A stretch of 64,000 bases of DNA from Salinibacterium sp. (lineage in GTDB: Bacteria; Actinomycetota; Actinomycetes; Actinomycetales; Microbacteriaceae). The stretch is from NCBI GenBank assembly GCA_015234465.1, contig JADGNA010000008.1, forward strand, positions 682,001 to 746,000, in the 5' to 3' direction. Position numbers and translations under genes: made by a program. Each line of letters starts with the position of its first letter. The stretch's first letter is position 1. This document shows positions 7,959-16,782 of this stretch, piece after piece. A model generated the notes under the pieces. It was not told the DNA's origin. It did no database searches and was given only the letters and a program-made list of their open reading frames with translations.

Positions 7959-9200
7959 GTGACCGCCGCCGCAGACAGCCCCGCCACAACCTCGGCGACG
8001 AGACCCGAACGCAGCTTCATCGCCCCGCTCACAGGCATCCGCGCGCTCGCCGCGTTCTGGGTCTTCCTGCGGCACTACCGCACCGAACTGCTCGACGCGT
8101 TCCCCTTCATGAACGTGCTCGCCCCCCTCATGAACGTGGGCTACCTCGGCGTCGACCTGTTCTTCATCCTGAGCGGGTTCATCCTCACGGTCACGCACCT
8201 CGACACCATGACCGAGCGGCGCGGATGGCGGGCGACCCTCGGCTTCCTCTGGCTGCGGCTCGGCCGCGTGTGGCCCCTCACTGCCTTCGTGCTCATGCTC
8301 TTCGGGTCGTACTTCGTCGTCATGTTCTGGGTGACCGGCAACCCGGCCTACGCTGCCGAGATCGACGTGCCTCGCCTTGTCGAGCACCTCCTGCTCGTGC
8401 ACGCCTGGTACCCGCACGAGCTCGACTGGAACGGGCTCGACTGGTCCATCAGCGCCGAGTGGCTCGCCTACCTCACCTTCGGCCTCGGCGGCGTGCTGCT
8501 GCTCGGCCGCTTCGCCCGCGTCGTCTCGCCGCGCGGCATGCTCATCACGATGGCGCTCCTGACGCTGCCGATGATCATCGTTGGCTGCAGCATGCAGGAC
8601 GACACGATCCTCCTCTTCTCGCCCGAGAGCTGGGAGATCATGGGTGGCGTCGTCGCGATCCGCGTGCTCACCGAGTTCTGGATCGGTGCGATCCTCGCCG
8701 TCTTCCTGCGAGACCGGATGCGACGGGGCACCGCCTCACGCCTGCCCCTCCCCACCCTCACGGTCGCCGCCATCATCGTCATCGTGTACCTCGTGACGGC
8801 CTTCGACCCCCGGCGCTGGGCGCGCACCACGCAGGAACAGTTTCACAACGGCGTCGACCAGATCGCCTCGACCGAGACCATCGTGGTGCTGCCGCTCTTC
8901 GTCGTCCTCATCGGCGCACTCGCCGTGTACGGCCGGGACCCCCTCGCGCGGCTGCTCGCCACCCGACCCTTCGTGCTGGGCGGGCGCGTGTCGTTTGCGC
9001 TGTACCTCTCGCATCCGCTCGTCATCGGCGCGGGGCTGTTCATCACGCAGGCGACCGCCGCCACCGGGCTCGGCCTCATCGGCATCACGGGCTTCGTCAT
9101 CGCGGCGTCGTGGGTCTTTGCGTGGCTGCTGTGGCTCTTCATCGAGGAGCCCGCGCGCAAGGCGGCGCGGCGCATGCTGCCAGACGCCTTCCGCGCGTGA
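7959..9200 (+). CDS. Acyltransferase 3 family membrane protein
   Basis: 413 residues with about ten transmembrane helices. The N-terminal motif LTGIRALAAFWVFLRHYRTEL is the family signature (the R..A...V...H pattern), and GVDLFFILSGFIL follows near residue 55. Members transfer acyl groups, usually O-acetyl, onto cell-surface glycans, peptidoglycan or secondary metabolites. The histidine expected in the first motif is present. The acceptor cannot be predicted. Its 3' end abuts a 20-bp perfect inverted repeat shared with the convergent reductase gene. Confidence 0.88.
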   Translation: MTAAADSPATTSATRPERSFIAPLTGIRALAAFWVFLRHYRTELLDAFPFMNVLAPLMNVGYLGVDLFFILSGFILTVTHLDTMTERRGWRATLGFLWLRLGRVWPLTAFVLMLFGSYFVVMFWVTGNPAYAAEIDVPRLVEHLLLVHAWYPHELDWNGLDWSISAEWLAYLTFGLGGVLLLGRFARVVSPRGMLITMALLTLPMIIVGCSMQDDTILLFSPESWEIMGGVVAIRVLTEFWIGAILAVFLRDRMRRGTASRLPLPTLTVAAIIVIVYLVTAFDPRRWARTTQEQFHNGVDQIASTETIVVLPLFVVLIGALAVYGRDPLARLLATRPFVLGGRVSFALYLSHPLVIGAGLFITQATAATGLGLIGITGFVIAASWVFAWLLWLFIEEPARKAARRMLPDAFRA

Positions 9201-9249
9201 CACTTTCAGAATTCAGGAAGGTGCTCTTGCTTCCTGAATTCTGAAAGTG
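9201..9249. repeat. Perfect 20-bp inverted repeat, CCTGAATT family (family A)
   Basis: The arms 9201-9220 and 9230-9249 are exact complements (CACTTTCAGAATTCAGGAAG) around a 9-nt loop. The hairpin fills the whole gap between two convergent genes, so it probably acts as a bidirectional terminator without a U-tract. The arm contains the TCCTGAATT..GAAAG word also found at 28967, 61672 and 63137. Confidence 0.8.
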
Positions 9250-9250
9250 G

Positions 9251-10231
9251 CTACGACGTCTCGATCGTGACGACCGCCGGGGCGCCTGCCGAGACCACGC
9301 GTGAGACGCAGCAGCACATCTTTGCGCGATCCTCCTTCTGGCGGTCGCTGTAGAAGACGTCGCGGTGGTCGATGTTGCCCGTGAGCGACTGCACCCGCAC
9401 CTCGCAGAGCCCGCACTCGCCGCGGCGGCAGTCGAACATCATGTCCACGCCGGCATCCTCGAGCGCCTCCAACATCGAGCGGCCCTTCGGCACGACCGCC
9501 TCGACGCCCAACTTCGGGATGCGCACCGTGAACTCCTCGGGATCGAACCACCCGCTTGCCCCGAACGTCTCGTAACGCAACTGCTGCGGCGGCAGGCCAC
9601 GGTCGCCCCAGGAACGACGCACGGCATCCATGAGCCGGATCGGCCCGCACATGTACACCTCGGTGTCGGCGCTGATCGACTCGACGAGCGCCGCGACCGA
9701 CATGGTCGTGCCCTCGTCGTCGACGTGGATGCGGATGCGGTCGCCCAGCTCCGCCTCCAGGTCACGCAGGTAGGCCATGGCCGAGCGAGAGCGGCCCGCG
9801 TACACCAGGGTGAAATCGGCGTTGACCTTGGCGAGGGCCCGCGCCATCGCCGCGATCGCCGTGATGCCGACGCCGCCCGCGAGCAGCAGGTACCGCGGCG
9901 CCCCGTAGCGCAGCGGGAAGTTCTGCAGGGGCTGCGTCACCTCCAGCACGTCGCCGGGCGCGAGCTGGTGCATCCAGATGGAGCCACCGCGCGAGGTCGG
10001 CGTGCGGAACACACTCAGCGCGACGCGATCACCCGTGGCCGAGGCATCCACGATCGAGTACGACCGCTTCTCCGGCCTGCCGTCGATCGTGACCATGAGG
10101 TCGAGGTGCGTGCCCGGGTCGGCCTTCGCCGGCTTCTCTGGCGCAAGGACGATGCGACGGATGCCCGTGGCAATGTCCTCGACCGAGACGACCGTGGCGC
10201 GCTGCCAGACCTCGATGTTGCTCGCGACCAC
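9251..10231 (-). CDS. vanB: Ferredoxin-type oxidoreductase with C-terminal [2Fe-2S], vanillate demethylase reductase-like
   Basis: 326 residues. The FMN/FAD-binding barrel has RSYSIVDA, the NAD(P)-binding part has LLLAGGVGITAIAAMA and VYMCGP, and the C-terminal plant-type ferredoxin domain has CRRGECGLC with a further Cys in MCCC. This is the layout of phthalate dioxygenase reductase and VanB proteins, which pass electrons from NAD(P)H to a Rieske oxygenase. It starts with GTG 1 nt after the oxygenase stop, so the two genes are co-transcribed. The symbol follows family resemblance; the real substrate of the pair is not proved. Confidence 0.85.
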   Translation of the reverse strand: MVASNIEVWQRATVVSVEDIATGIRRIVLAPEKPAKADPGTHLDLMVTIDGRPEKRSYSIVDASATGDRVALSVFRTPTSRGGSIWMHQLAPGDVLEVTQPLQNFPLRYGAPRYLLLAGGVGITAIAAMARALAKVNADFTLVYAGRSRSAMAYLRDLEAELGDRIRIHVDDEGTTMSVAALVESISADTEVYMCGPIRLMDAVRRSWGDRGLPPQQLRYETFGASGWFDPEEFTVRIPKLGVEAVVPKGRSMLEALEDAGVDMMFDCRRGECGLCEVRVQSLTGNIDHRDVFYSDRQKEDRAKMCCCVSRVVSAGAPAVVTIETS

Positions 10232-10232
10232 G

Positions 10233-11366
10233 TCAGGCGCCCGTGCGACGGAACGTTGGGGCGGCAGGCGCCATGCGTGCCGAGCGCCCCTCGGCCTCGA
10301 GCATCCGTTCGATGATGCGGCGCGCCCACATGCCGCCCGCGTCGATGTTGAGGTTGTAGAACTCGTAGTCGGGGTTCGCGTCGATGGCGGCCTGCTGGGC
10401 CTCGAGCATGACCTCGTCCTCGCCGAAGACGCCGTTGACGCCCTGGCGGAGCTGGGTCGTGATGAGCTGGCTGTCGAGGCGGTAGTTGCGCATGAACGCC
10501 CAGAAGTAGTGACTCGTGCGGTCGGTCTCGGGCGTGATCGTGTTCATGACGTAGCCGTTGACGCCCTGGCTGCGGTCGCCCTCCGGCGCACCCGTGCCGG
10601 CCATCGCGACGCCCACGTCGATGCAGATCGTCGACGGAGCCTCGAAGTGGATGATCTGCCAGCGGTCGACCTTGCCCGAGAAGCCCGGGAACTTGTCGCG
10701 CATGTTCTTGAGCCAGAAGGGTGGCGGGTCGATGTTCAGCATCCACCGCTCGACCTTGACCGTGCGGTCGTCGTGCGTGGTTACGAAGTCGGACTCGCTC
10801 AGCTCCTCCTGGCCGATGGTCGAGGAGTGCACGAACTCCTCGTGCGTGAGGTCCATGAGGTTGTCGAGCACGAGCTGGAAGTTGCACTTGGCGTGGATCG
10901 TGAGGCCGTCGCCCGCCCACTCGGGGCTGTCCATCTGGTGCATGTCGGGCACGAGCGCCGGATCGGCGAGCGCCGGGTCACCGAGCCACACCCACACGTA
11001 GCGGTAGCGCTCCACGACCGGGAACGACGGCACGGTCGCGCTCGGGTTGATCGTCTCCTGCGCGGGCATGCTGACGCAGCGGCCGAGGGAGTCGTAGACG
11101 ATGCCGTGATACGGGCACTGGATGCCGTCGCGACCAACCACCTTGCCCATCGAGAGCGGCGCGAGGCGGTGCCAGCAGGCGTCGGCGAGCGCGACGGCGC
11201 GGCCGTCCTCGGTGCGGTAGAGCGCGAGCGGGCGGTCGGCGATGCGACGGGCCATGGGCTTGCGCGTGACCTCGTGGTCCCAGGCGGCGACGTACCAGGC
11301 GTTGAGCGGATGCGGCATGACCTTGTGCGTCGTCGAGGTCTGCCGGGCGGGCATGGTGTCGGTCAT
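10233..11366 (-). CDS. vanA: Rieske aromatic oxygenase, vanillate O-demethylase oxygenase-like
   Basis: 377 residues. The N-terminal Rieske domain has CWHRLAPLSMG and CPYHG (Cys-His and Cys-His ligands), and the catalytic domain has DLTHEEFVHSS with the Asp-His-His iron ligands. Size and order match VanA and other single-subunit O-demethylases. It should hydroxylate a methoxy group so that formaldehyde leaves, for example from vanillate, using electrons from the adjacent reductase. I chose the ATG at 11366, which has GAAGGAAGAG just upstream; a longer frame would run into the operator. It is divergent from a PadR regulator. Other methoxy-aromatics are possible substrates. Confidence 0.85.
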   Translation of the reverse strand: MTDTMPARQTSTTHKVMPHPLNAWYVAAWDHEVTRKPMARRIADRPLALYRTEDGRAVALADACWHRLAPLSMGKVVGRDGIQCPYHGIVYDSLGRCVSMPAQETINPSATVPSFPVVERYRYVWVWLGDPALADPALVPDMHQMDSPEWAGDGLTIHAKCNFQLVLDNLMDLTHEEFVHSSTIGQEELSESDFVTTHDDRTVKVERWMLNIDPPPFWLKNMRDKFPGFSGKVDRWQIIHFEAPSTICIDVGVAMAGTGAPEGDRSQGVNGYVMNTITPETDRTSHYFWAFMRNYRLDSQLITTQLRQGVNGVFGEDEVMLEAQQAAIDANPDYEFYNLNIDAGGMWARRIIERMLEAEGRSARMAPAAPTFRRTGA

Positions 11367-11402
11367 GTCTCTTCCTTCGCGATCGGCGTTGATCGGGGGT
11401 GC

Positions 11403-11424
11403 ACTATCTATGTGCATAGATAGT
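11403..11424. promoter_or_regulatory. Palindromic operator between the Rieske operon and padR
   Basis: ACTATCTATG and CATAGATAGT form a perfect 10-bp dyad around a TG centre. It sits 37 nt from the oxygenase start and 58 nt from the padR start, where one dimeric regulator could control both. PadR proteins bind sites with a central ATGT/ACAT-like dyad, and this one has TATGTGCATA. Confidence 0.75.
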
Positions 11425-11482
11425 TGCCGTGCAGATAGGCTAGCCCGCGGCATCCGCTGTCCGCAACCATCCGGGGGAAACC

Positions 11483-12061
11483 ATGAGCCTGCGCAATGCG
11501 ATCCTCGCGCTGCTCACCGTGGAACCGATGACCGGCTACGACCTGCTCAAGCACTTCGAGGCATCCGTCGGCCACGTCTGGCACGCGCCCGACTCGCAGA
11601 TCTACCCGGCCCTGCGCGCCATGGAGAAAGACGGACTGCTCGAGGGCACGGATGTCACGTGGGGCCAGCGCGGCACCAAACGCCGCTACGCGATCACCGA
11701 GGCCGGGCGCACCGCCTTCCGCGAATGGATGGACACCCCGCTCGACTACCCGCGCGATCGCGACCCCGTGCACCTCAAGGCCGCCTACCTCGAGTGGGCG
11801 ACCCCGGATGCCGCACGGTTGCAGCTGCGCGCGCACATCGCCCACTACACGGAGCGGCTCGAGCAGTGGCGCGAGAAGATCCGCGAGATCGAGACGGGCG
11901 GCAGCGACATGCTCAACCGGCGGCTGGCGACCGTGCCCTCCTCGCAGCACGAGCGCACGATCGCGTTCAAGCGCTACACCTACGAGGGCATGATCGCGCG
12001 CGCCGACGCCGAGATCGCGTGGGCGGAGCGCGGGCTCAAGCTGCTCGACGAGCTCGAGTAG
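11483..12061 (+). CDS. PadR family transcriptional regulator
   Basis: 192 residues. The N-terminal PadR winged helix has ILALLTVEPMTGYDLLKHFEA and YPALRAMEKDGLLEG, and the C-terminal part (residues 85-190) is the helical dimerisation domain. The ATG has GGGGGAAA upstream. It is divergent from the Rieske oxygenase pair with a palindromic site between, which fits an aromatic-acid-responsive repressor of that pair and probably of itself. In Corynebacterium glutamicum the PadR-type VanR controls vanABK, so the parallel is close; here no transporter gene is attached. Confidence 0.9.
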   Translation: MSLRNAILALLTVEPMTGYDLLKHFEASVGHVWHAPDSQIYPALRAMEKDGLLEGTDVTWGQRGTKRRYAITEAGRTAFREWMDTPLDYPRDRDPVHLKAAYLEWATPDAARLQLRAHIAHYTERLEQWREKIREIETGGSDMLNRRLATVPSSQHERTIAFKRYTYEGMIARADAEIAWAERGLKLLDELE

Positions 12062-12085
12062 CAACTCCACAGCCGCGGACCCCTC

Positions 12086-12264
12086 GAGTTGCCCACTTCG
12101 GGGCGCCTCGCGGCAATCCAGAACGCGAGTTGCCCACTTTGGGTCTTCATGCCGCGCCCGAAGGCCCTAAGTGGGCAACTCGCAGGCGAGAACGGGCAAC
12201 TCGCAGCCGACAATGGGCAACTCGGCAGGGTCGGTCCTGCCAACCTGCCAACCTGCCAACCTGC
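12086..12264. repeat. Cluster of CGAGTTGCCCACTT repeats and a CAACCTGC triplet
   Basis: The 214-nt gap between padR and the convergent reductase holds two forward copies of the word (12086-12099, 12126-12139) and three reverse copies (12169-12182, 12191-12203, 12212-12224). The copies at 12125-12139 and 12169-12183 can form a perfect 15-bp stem. A GGCAGG/CCTGCC hairpin (12224-12241) and three tandem CAACCTGC units (12241-12264) follow. No gene is visible here. Confidence 0.8.
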
Positions 12265-12275
12265 CGCCGGGCGCC

Positions 12276-13634
12276 CTACGCCCCGCGGGCCGCCCGGAGC
12301 ATGTCGTCGCGGTCCACGAGCTTGATGCGCTCGCGACCCTCGGGCGCGCCAAGGGCCTTCTCAGCCTCGTCGAGGTTGTGCCACCCCGAGAGGTCGGTGT
12401 ACTCGACGCCGCGCGATTCGAGCAGCTCGACGACAGACTCCGGCGACGGATGCGACGGGCTCCACCAATCAGCCTGGCCGTTGATGACGTGGCTGATCGT
12501 CTCCATGGCGTCGCTCTTGGTGTGCCCGATGAGCCCGACGGGGCCACGCTTGATCCAGCCGGTCGCGAAGACACCGGGGACGACCTGGTCGTTGTCGTCG
12601 ATGACCTGCCCCTCACGGTTGGGGATGACACCGCGGTGCTCGTCGAAGGGGATGCCGTCGAGGGGCGAGCCGAAGTAGCCGACCGCACGGTAGACCGCCT
12701 GCACGGGCACCTCGCGGATCTCGCCCGTGCCGCGCACGCCCCCCTCGCCGTCCGGCTCGGTGCGCTCGTAGCGGAGTGCCTGCACACCGGCTTCCGGAGA
12801 ACCGACGACCTCCAAAGGACGAGACCAGAAGTGCAGGTGCAGTCGCCGCGAGGCCTCCCCCACGGAGCGCGTGCGCCACGAGTTCAGCACGCGGTTGATG
12901 ACCATGACCTGCTTGTTGGTCGCGATGGCCGCCTCGGATGCGGCATCCGTCACCTCGAAGTCCTCGTCGTAGAGCACCATGTCGACGTCGTTGAGCTCGC
13001 CGAGTTCACGCAGCTCGAGGGGGGTGAACTTGACCTGGGCGGGTCCGCGGCGGCCGAAGACGTGCACGTCGGTCACGGCCGACGCCTTCAAACCGGAGTA
13101 GACGTTGGCGGGGATCTCGGTCGTGAGCAGGTCGTCGGCGTGCTTGGCGAGCATGCGGGCGACGTCGAGGGCCACGTTGCCGTTGCCGATCACCGCGACG
13201 GATGACGTGTCGAGCGGCCACTCGCGCGGGAAGTCGGGGTGCCCGTCGTACCAGTTGACGAACTCGGCAGCACCGTAGCTGCGGGGAAGGTCGATTCCGG
13301 GGATGTCGAGCGAGGCATCCCGCACCGCGCCCGTCGCGAAGATGACGGCGTTGTAGTGCTGCTTGAGGTCGGCGAGCGTCAGGTCGGTGCCGTAGTGCAC
13401 GTTGCCGAAGAGGCGGATGTCGCCACGGTCGAGCACCTCGCGGAGGGCGTTGATGATGCCCTTGATGCGCGGGTGGTCGGGGGCGACGCCGTAGCGCACG
13501 AGCCCGTAGGGGGCGGGCAGGTGGTCGAAGAGGTCGATGGAGACATCGAACTGCTTCTCAGCCTTGAGGATGATGTCGGCGGCGTAGATGCCGGCAGGTC
13601 CGGCGCCGACGATGGCAAGCCTCAGCTTTGTCAT
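12276..13634 (-). CDS. FAD-dependent ferredoxin--NADP+ reductase, adrenodoxin-reductase (FprA) type
   Basis: 452 residues. The N-terminus LRLAIVGAGPAGIYAADIIL binds FAD, YGLVRYGVAPDHP is the signature of the adrenodoxin-reductase/FprA family, and VIGNGNVALDVARML is the NADP-binding loop. RAVGYFGSPLDG lies in the last third. It should move electrons between NADPH and ferredoxins. The ATG at 13634 is preceded by AAGGAC. It lies 19 nt downstream of the polyprenyl synthase gene on the same strand, as in the mycobacterial neighbourhood (Rv0561c/Rv0562 as I recall), which hints at a role in reduction steps linked to menaquinone. Confidence 0.88.
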   Translation of the reverse strand: MTKLRLAIVGAGPAGIYAADIILKAEKQFDVSIDLFDHLPAPYGLVRYGVAPDHPRIKGIINALREVLDRGDIRLFGNVHYGTDLTLADLKQHYNAVIFATGAVRDASLDIPGIDLPRSYGAAEFVNWYDGHPDFPREWPLDTSSVAVIGNGNVALDVARMLAKHADDLLTTEIPANVYSGLKASAVTDVHVFGRRGPAQVKFTPLELRELGELNDVDMVLYDEDFEVTDAASEAAIATNKQVMVINRVLNSWRTRSVGEASRRLHLHFWSRPLEVVGSPEAGVQALRYERTEPDGEGGVRGTGEIREVPVQAVYRAVGYFGSPLDGIPFDEHRGVIPNREGQVIDDNDQVVPGVFATGWIKRGPVGLIGHTKSDAMETISHVINGQADWWSPSHPSPESVVELLESRGVEYTDLSGWHNLDEAEKALGAPEGRERIKLVDRDDMLRAARGA

Positions 13635-13653
13635 GGGGTCCTTTCGGGGAAGG

Positions 13654-14709
13654 TCAGCTGCTGCGCTCGACGATGGAGTCCGCGAAGCGGGTGAGGGCCT
13701 TCTTGACGGGGCCCTCCGGGAGGGGTGCGATCGCGTCCTGCGCCTCACGAGCCCAACGGTGGGCCTCTTCTATCGTGCGGGCCGTGGCTGAGTGCTCGCG
13801 GAGTTGCGCGATCTCGGCATCGAGCGGGGCCTCTGCCTCGCGGCCGGCCTCGATGCGGGCGAGGAGGTCCGCGGCATCCGCGTCGGTCTCGGCGTCGCGC
13901 TGCAGGTAGAGCAGCGGCAGCGTCACGACGCCCGCACGCAGGTCGGTGCCGGCCACCTTGCCGGTCTCCTCGAACTGGGCGGAGAGGTCGATCACGTCGT
14001 CGACGAGCTGGAAGGCGACGCCGATCTTCTCGCCGAACTCCTCGACCTGGGCCTCGAAGGCGGCGGATGCCTCGGAGAAGCTGATGCCGATGCGCGCCGC
14101 CGCGGCGATCAACGAGCCGGTCTTGTCGGCGAGCACCTGGATGTAGTGCTCGATGGGGTCTTCGCCCTCGCGGGGACCGATCGTCTCGTGCAGCTGGCCG
14201 AGGCAGAGCCGCTCGAAGGTGTCGGCCTGCAGGCGGATGGCGTCTTCGCCGAGGCTCGCGATGAGCTTGCTCGCCCGGGCGAACAGCAGGTCGCCGGAGA
14301 GGATCGCGACCGAGTTGCCCCACACGGTCTGCGCGCTGGGGACGCCGCGACGCATGTGCGCCTCGTCCATGACGTCGTCGTGGTACAGCGACGCGAGGTG
14401 CGTGATCTCGAGCGCCGTCGCGGCCGTGAGCACGCGATCGTCGACGCCGCCGCCCAACTGCGAGGTGAGCAGCGTGAGGGTCGGGCGCACGCGCTTGCCG
14501 CCCGCTTCGAGCAGGTAGCGGCTCGTGACATCCGCCAGTTCGTCGGCGAAGGCGACCTCGGTGAGCAGGCGCGCCTCGACAGCCTCGAGGCCCTTCTCGA
14601 CCTGGTCGACGACGCGGCGCTCCTCGGCGGTCGCGAAGATCGCCTCCGTGAGGCCGAGCGACGCCACCATGCTTGCACGGCGGCGCACGCGTGTCAGCTT
14701 GCCGTCCAC
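13654..14709 (-). CDS. Polyprenyl diphosphate synthase (menaquinone side chain)
   Basis: About 351 residues, a trans-isoprenyl diphosphate synthase. The first Asp-rich motif is SLYHDDVMDEA and the second is FQLVDDVIDL, both complete, with GGKRVRP near the N-terminus. It makes the long prenyl tail for MenA. The GTG at 14709 has GAGGG upstream and gives the basic N-terminus usual for the family; an ATG at 14670 is a second choice without a ribosome binding site. The gene lies between menG and the FprA-like gene on the same strand, which supports menaquinone rather than carotenoid synthesis. Confidence 0.9.
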   Translation of the reverse strand: MDGKLTRVRRRASMVASLGLTEAIFATAEERRVVDQVEKGLEAVEARLLTEVAFADELADVTSRYLLEAGGKRVRPTLTLLTSQLGGGVDDRVLTAATALEITHLASLYHDDVMDEAHMRRGVPSAQTVWGNSVAILSGDLLFARASKLIASLGEDAIRLQADTFERLCLGQLHETIGPREGEDPIEHYIQVLADKTGSLIAAAARIGISFSEASAAFEAQVEEFGEKIGVAFQLVDDVIDLSAQFEETGKVAGTDLRAGVVTLPLLYLQRDAETDADAADLLARIEAGREAEAPLDAEIAQLREHSATARTIEEAHRWAREAQDAIAPLPEGPVKKALTRFADSIVERSS

Positions 14710-14750
14710 TGCATCACCCTCATCGTTGTGGCCCGCCAGGCGGGCATGGT

Positions 14751-15452
14751 TCAGTTCGCCGCGGGCACGCGGGCGCGGTGAAGTGCCACCACTCCGGCCG
14801 TGAGGTTGCGGTGCTCGACCCCGGTGAAGCCGGCGTCGCGGATCCAGGATGCGAGCGTGGCCTGGTCTGGCCAGTCCGCGATGGATGCCGCCAGGTAGGT
14901 GTATGCCTCCGGGTTGGTGCTCGAGGCGCCCACCACGAGGGGCATCAGGTATTTCATGTAGGCGTTGTAGCCCGTGCGCACGAGCGCGAGCGGCGGGGTC
15001 GAGAACTCGCACACGACGAGGCGCCCGTCCGGCTTGAGCACGCGGCGCATCTCGGCGAGCGCCTTCTTGGGGTCTTCGATGTTGCGCAGCCCGAAGGAGA
15101 TCGTGACGGCGTCGAACTCGGCGTCGTCGAAGGGCAGCTGCATGGCATCGGCGTGCACGAAGTCGATCTGCGGGTGGCGGCGACGGCCCACCTCGAGCAT
15201 GCCGTGCGAGAAGTCGGCGGCCACGACGTGGGCCCCGCTGCGCGAGATCACCTCGGAACTCGTGCCCGTTCCCGCCGCGATGTCGAGGATGCGCTCCCCC
15301 GGCTGCGGGGCGATGGCCTTGACGACGGCGTGGCGCCAGAGCGCCGAGTTGCCCATCGAGAGCACGCCGTTGGTGCGGTCGTATCCGGCCGCGACCTCGT
15401 CGAACATCGCCGACACCTGGTCGGGTTGCTTGTTGAGGTCAGCGGTTGCCAC
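14751..15452 (-). CDS. menG: Demethylmenaquinone methyltransferase
   Basis: 233-residue SAM-dependent methyltransferase of the UbiE/MenG family. The SAM-binding loop is ILDIAAGTGTSSEV, the family motif ISFGLRNIEDPKKALAEMRRVLKPDG is intact, and FDEVAAGYDRTNGVLSMG marks the N-terminus. It carries out the last step of menaquinone synthesis. The GTG start is preceded at 6 nt by TAGACT, so it is probably a leaderless mRNA. It is divergent from menF with only 37 nt between the start codons. Confidence 0.95.
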   Translation of the reverse strand: MATADLNKQPDQVSAMFDEVAAGYDRTNGVLSMGNSALWRHAVVKAIAPQPGERILDIAAGTGTSSEVISRSGAHVVAADFSHGMLEVGRRRHPQIDFVHADAMQLPFDDAEFDAVTISFGLRNIEDPKKALAEMRRVLKPDGRLVVCEFSTPPLALVRTGYNAYMKYLMPLVVGASSTNPEAYTYLAASIADWPDQATLASWIRDAGFTGVEHRNLTAGVVALHRARVPAAN

Positions 15453-15458
15453 CCGGCA

Positions 15459-15483
15459 AGTCTACCCGTGGCGGGGATAGGCT
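15459..15483. promoter_or_regulatory. Back-to-back leaderless promoters of menG and menF
   Basis: The minus strand carries TAGACT (15459-15464), 6 nt from the menG GTG. The plus strand carries TAGGCT (15478-15483), 6 nt from the GTG at 15490. Neither gene has a ribosome binding site, so both halves of the pathway start from one 37-nt spacer. Confidence 0.7.
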
Positions 15484-15489
15484 TGCGTG

Positions 15490-16761
15490 GTGATCGATCC
15501 CGTGCGGCCCGTGCCCGTACTCACCGTCGAGACCGTCGCCATCGACAACCCCGGCCCCCTCGTCTCGCTGCTCGACCGGCAGCAGCCGCTCCTGTGGCGT
15601 CGCCGCGGTTTCGGCATCGCCGGGCACGGTGTCGCGGCCCGTTTCGAGTTCTCCGGCGCGACGCGGATGACGGATGCCGCGGCCACCTGGCGCGCGGTCG
15701 CCGACGCCGCCACGATCACCGACCCGCTGGCGTTGCCCGGTACGGGTCTTGTCGCGTTCGGCAGCTTCTCGTTCTCGCCGGGCTCTGCGCACGCGAGCAG
15801 GCTCGTGGTTCCGGCCTTCGTGGTGGGTCGCGCCGAGGAACACTTCTGGCTGACCCGCATCACGGTTGGCCCCGCGCCCGCCGAGCCGCTCACGGCCGCC
15901 ATGCTGCCGAGGGTTGAGGCCGCGACATCCGCCCCTCACGCCTCCTTCACGGATGGTGCGCTGCCGTCCGAGGGCTACCTGGGTATCGTGCGGGACGGTG
16001 TCGGGGCGATCCGCGATGGGCGGCTCAGCAAGGTCGTGCTCGCCCGCGACCTGACGGCGCGCCTCGACGCGGGCGCTGACATCCGCCCCACGATCGCCGC
16101 GCTGGCCGAGAGCTACCCCGACTGCTGGACCTTCGCGATCGACGGCTTCATCGGCTCCAGCCCCGAGACCCTCGTGAGCGTGCATGACGGGGTCGCCACC
16201 GCCCGGGTGCTCGCCGGCAGCGCCGCGAGGGGCACGGATGCCACGAGCGACGACGAGGCCGCGACGACCCTCGCAACCTCCCCCAAGGACCAGGACGAGC
16301 ACGAGTTCGCGGTGCAGAGCGTGCTGGCGTCGCTGCGTCCGCACAGTCGCGGCGTCGTCGCGAGTGAGGTGCCGTTCACGCTTCGGCTGCCGAACGTGTG
16401 GCACCTCGCGAGCGATGTCGAGGGGGTGCTCGATGACGGATCGACCTCGCTCGACCTCATTCAGGCGCTGCACCCGACCGCGGCCGTCGCGGGCACACCG
16501 ACGCCCGACGCCATGGCACTCATCGACGAGCTCGAGCCCTTCGACCGCGGGCCCTACGCGGGGCCCGTCGGATGGGTGGGCGCGGATGGCGACGGCGAGT
16601 GGGCGATCGCGCTGCGGAGCGCGCGGGTGGACCCAGACGCCACAGTGACCGCGTGGGCGGGCGCCGGCATCGTGGCCGACTCCGACCCGGAACGCGAACT
16701 GCTCGAGACCCGCATGAAGTTCAAGCCCATCGTGGACGCCTTCGACCCGATCGCGGGTTGA
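15490..16761 (+). CDS. menF: Isochorismate synthase
   Basis: 423 residues of the chorismate-utilising enzyme family. The catalytic core has LSKVVLARDLTARLD, IDGFIGSSPETLVSV, ALHPTAAVAGTPTPDA and the C-terminal AGAGIVADSDPERELLETRMKF, all standard for MenF/EntC. It converts chorismate to isochorismate, the first step of the pathway. Two GTG codons lie in tandem (15487 and 15490); the leaderless -10 spacing favours the second. A siderophore-type EntC is possible, but menG beside it and menD just downstream make the menaquinone role the natural reading. Confidence 0.92.
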   Translation: MIDPVRPVPVLTVETVAIDNPGPLVSLLDRQQPLLWRRRGFGIAGHGVAARFEFSGATRMTDAAATWRAVADAATITDPLALPGTGLVAFGSFSFSPGSAHASRLVVPAFVVGRAEEHFWLTRITVGPAPAEPLTAAMLPRVEAATSAPHASFTDGALPSEGYLGIVRDGVGAIRDGRLSKVVLARDLTARLDAGADIRPTIAALAESYPDCWTFAIDGFIGSSPETLVSVHDGVATARVLAGSAARGTDATSDDEAATTLATSPKDQDEHEFAVQSVLASLRPHSRGVVASEVPFTLRLPNVWHLASDVEGVLDDGSTSLDLIQALHPTAAVAGTPTPDAMALIDELEPFDRGPYAGPVGWVGADGDGEWAIALRSARVDPDATVTAWAGAGIVADSDPERELLETRMKFKPIVDAFDPIAG

Positions 16762-16782
16762 AGAGCGCGGTTCGCTTGGTGA

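Noticed and set aside
2941-9200. Defence island near tRNA-Tyr
   Set aside because: Only one AbiEi-like gene is present; the others (LacI, transglycosylase, YajQ, Cls, acyltransferase) are ordinary housekeeping or surface genes.
11367-11453. Longer start of the Rieske oxygenase (to 11453)
   Set aside because: It would cover the palindromic operator and the padR promoter region. The ATG at 11366 has a good ribosome binding site and the expected N-terminus.
12241-12264. Tandem CAACCTGC units as a CRISPR remnant
   Set aside because: The units are 8 nt, directly adjacent and without spacers, and no cas gene is present.
12171-13205. Long plus-strand frames opposite the FprA-like gene
   Set aside because: High-GC antisense shadows with arginine- and alanine-rich low-complexity sequence. 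The opposite strand encodes a complete, conserved enzyme.
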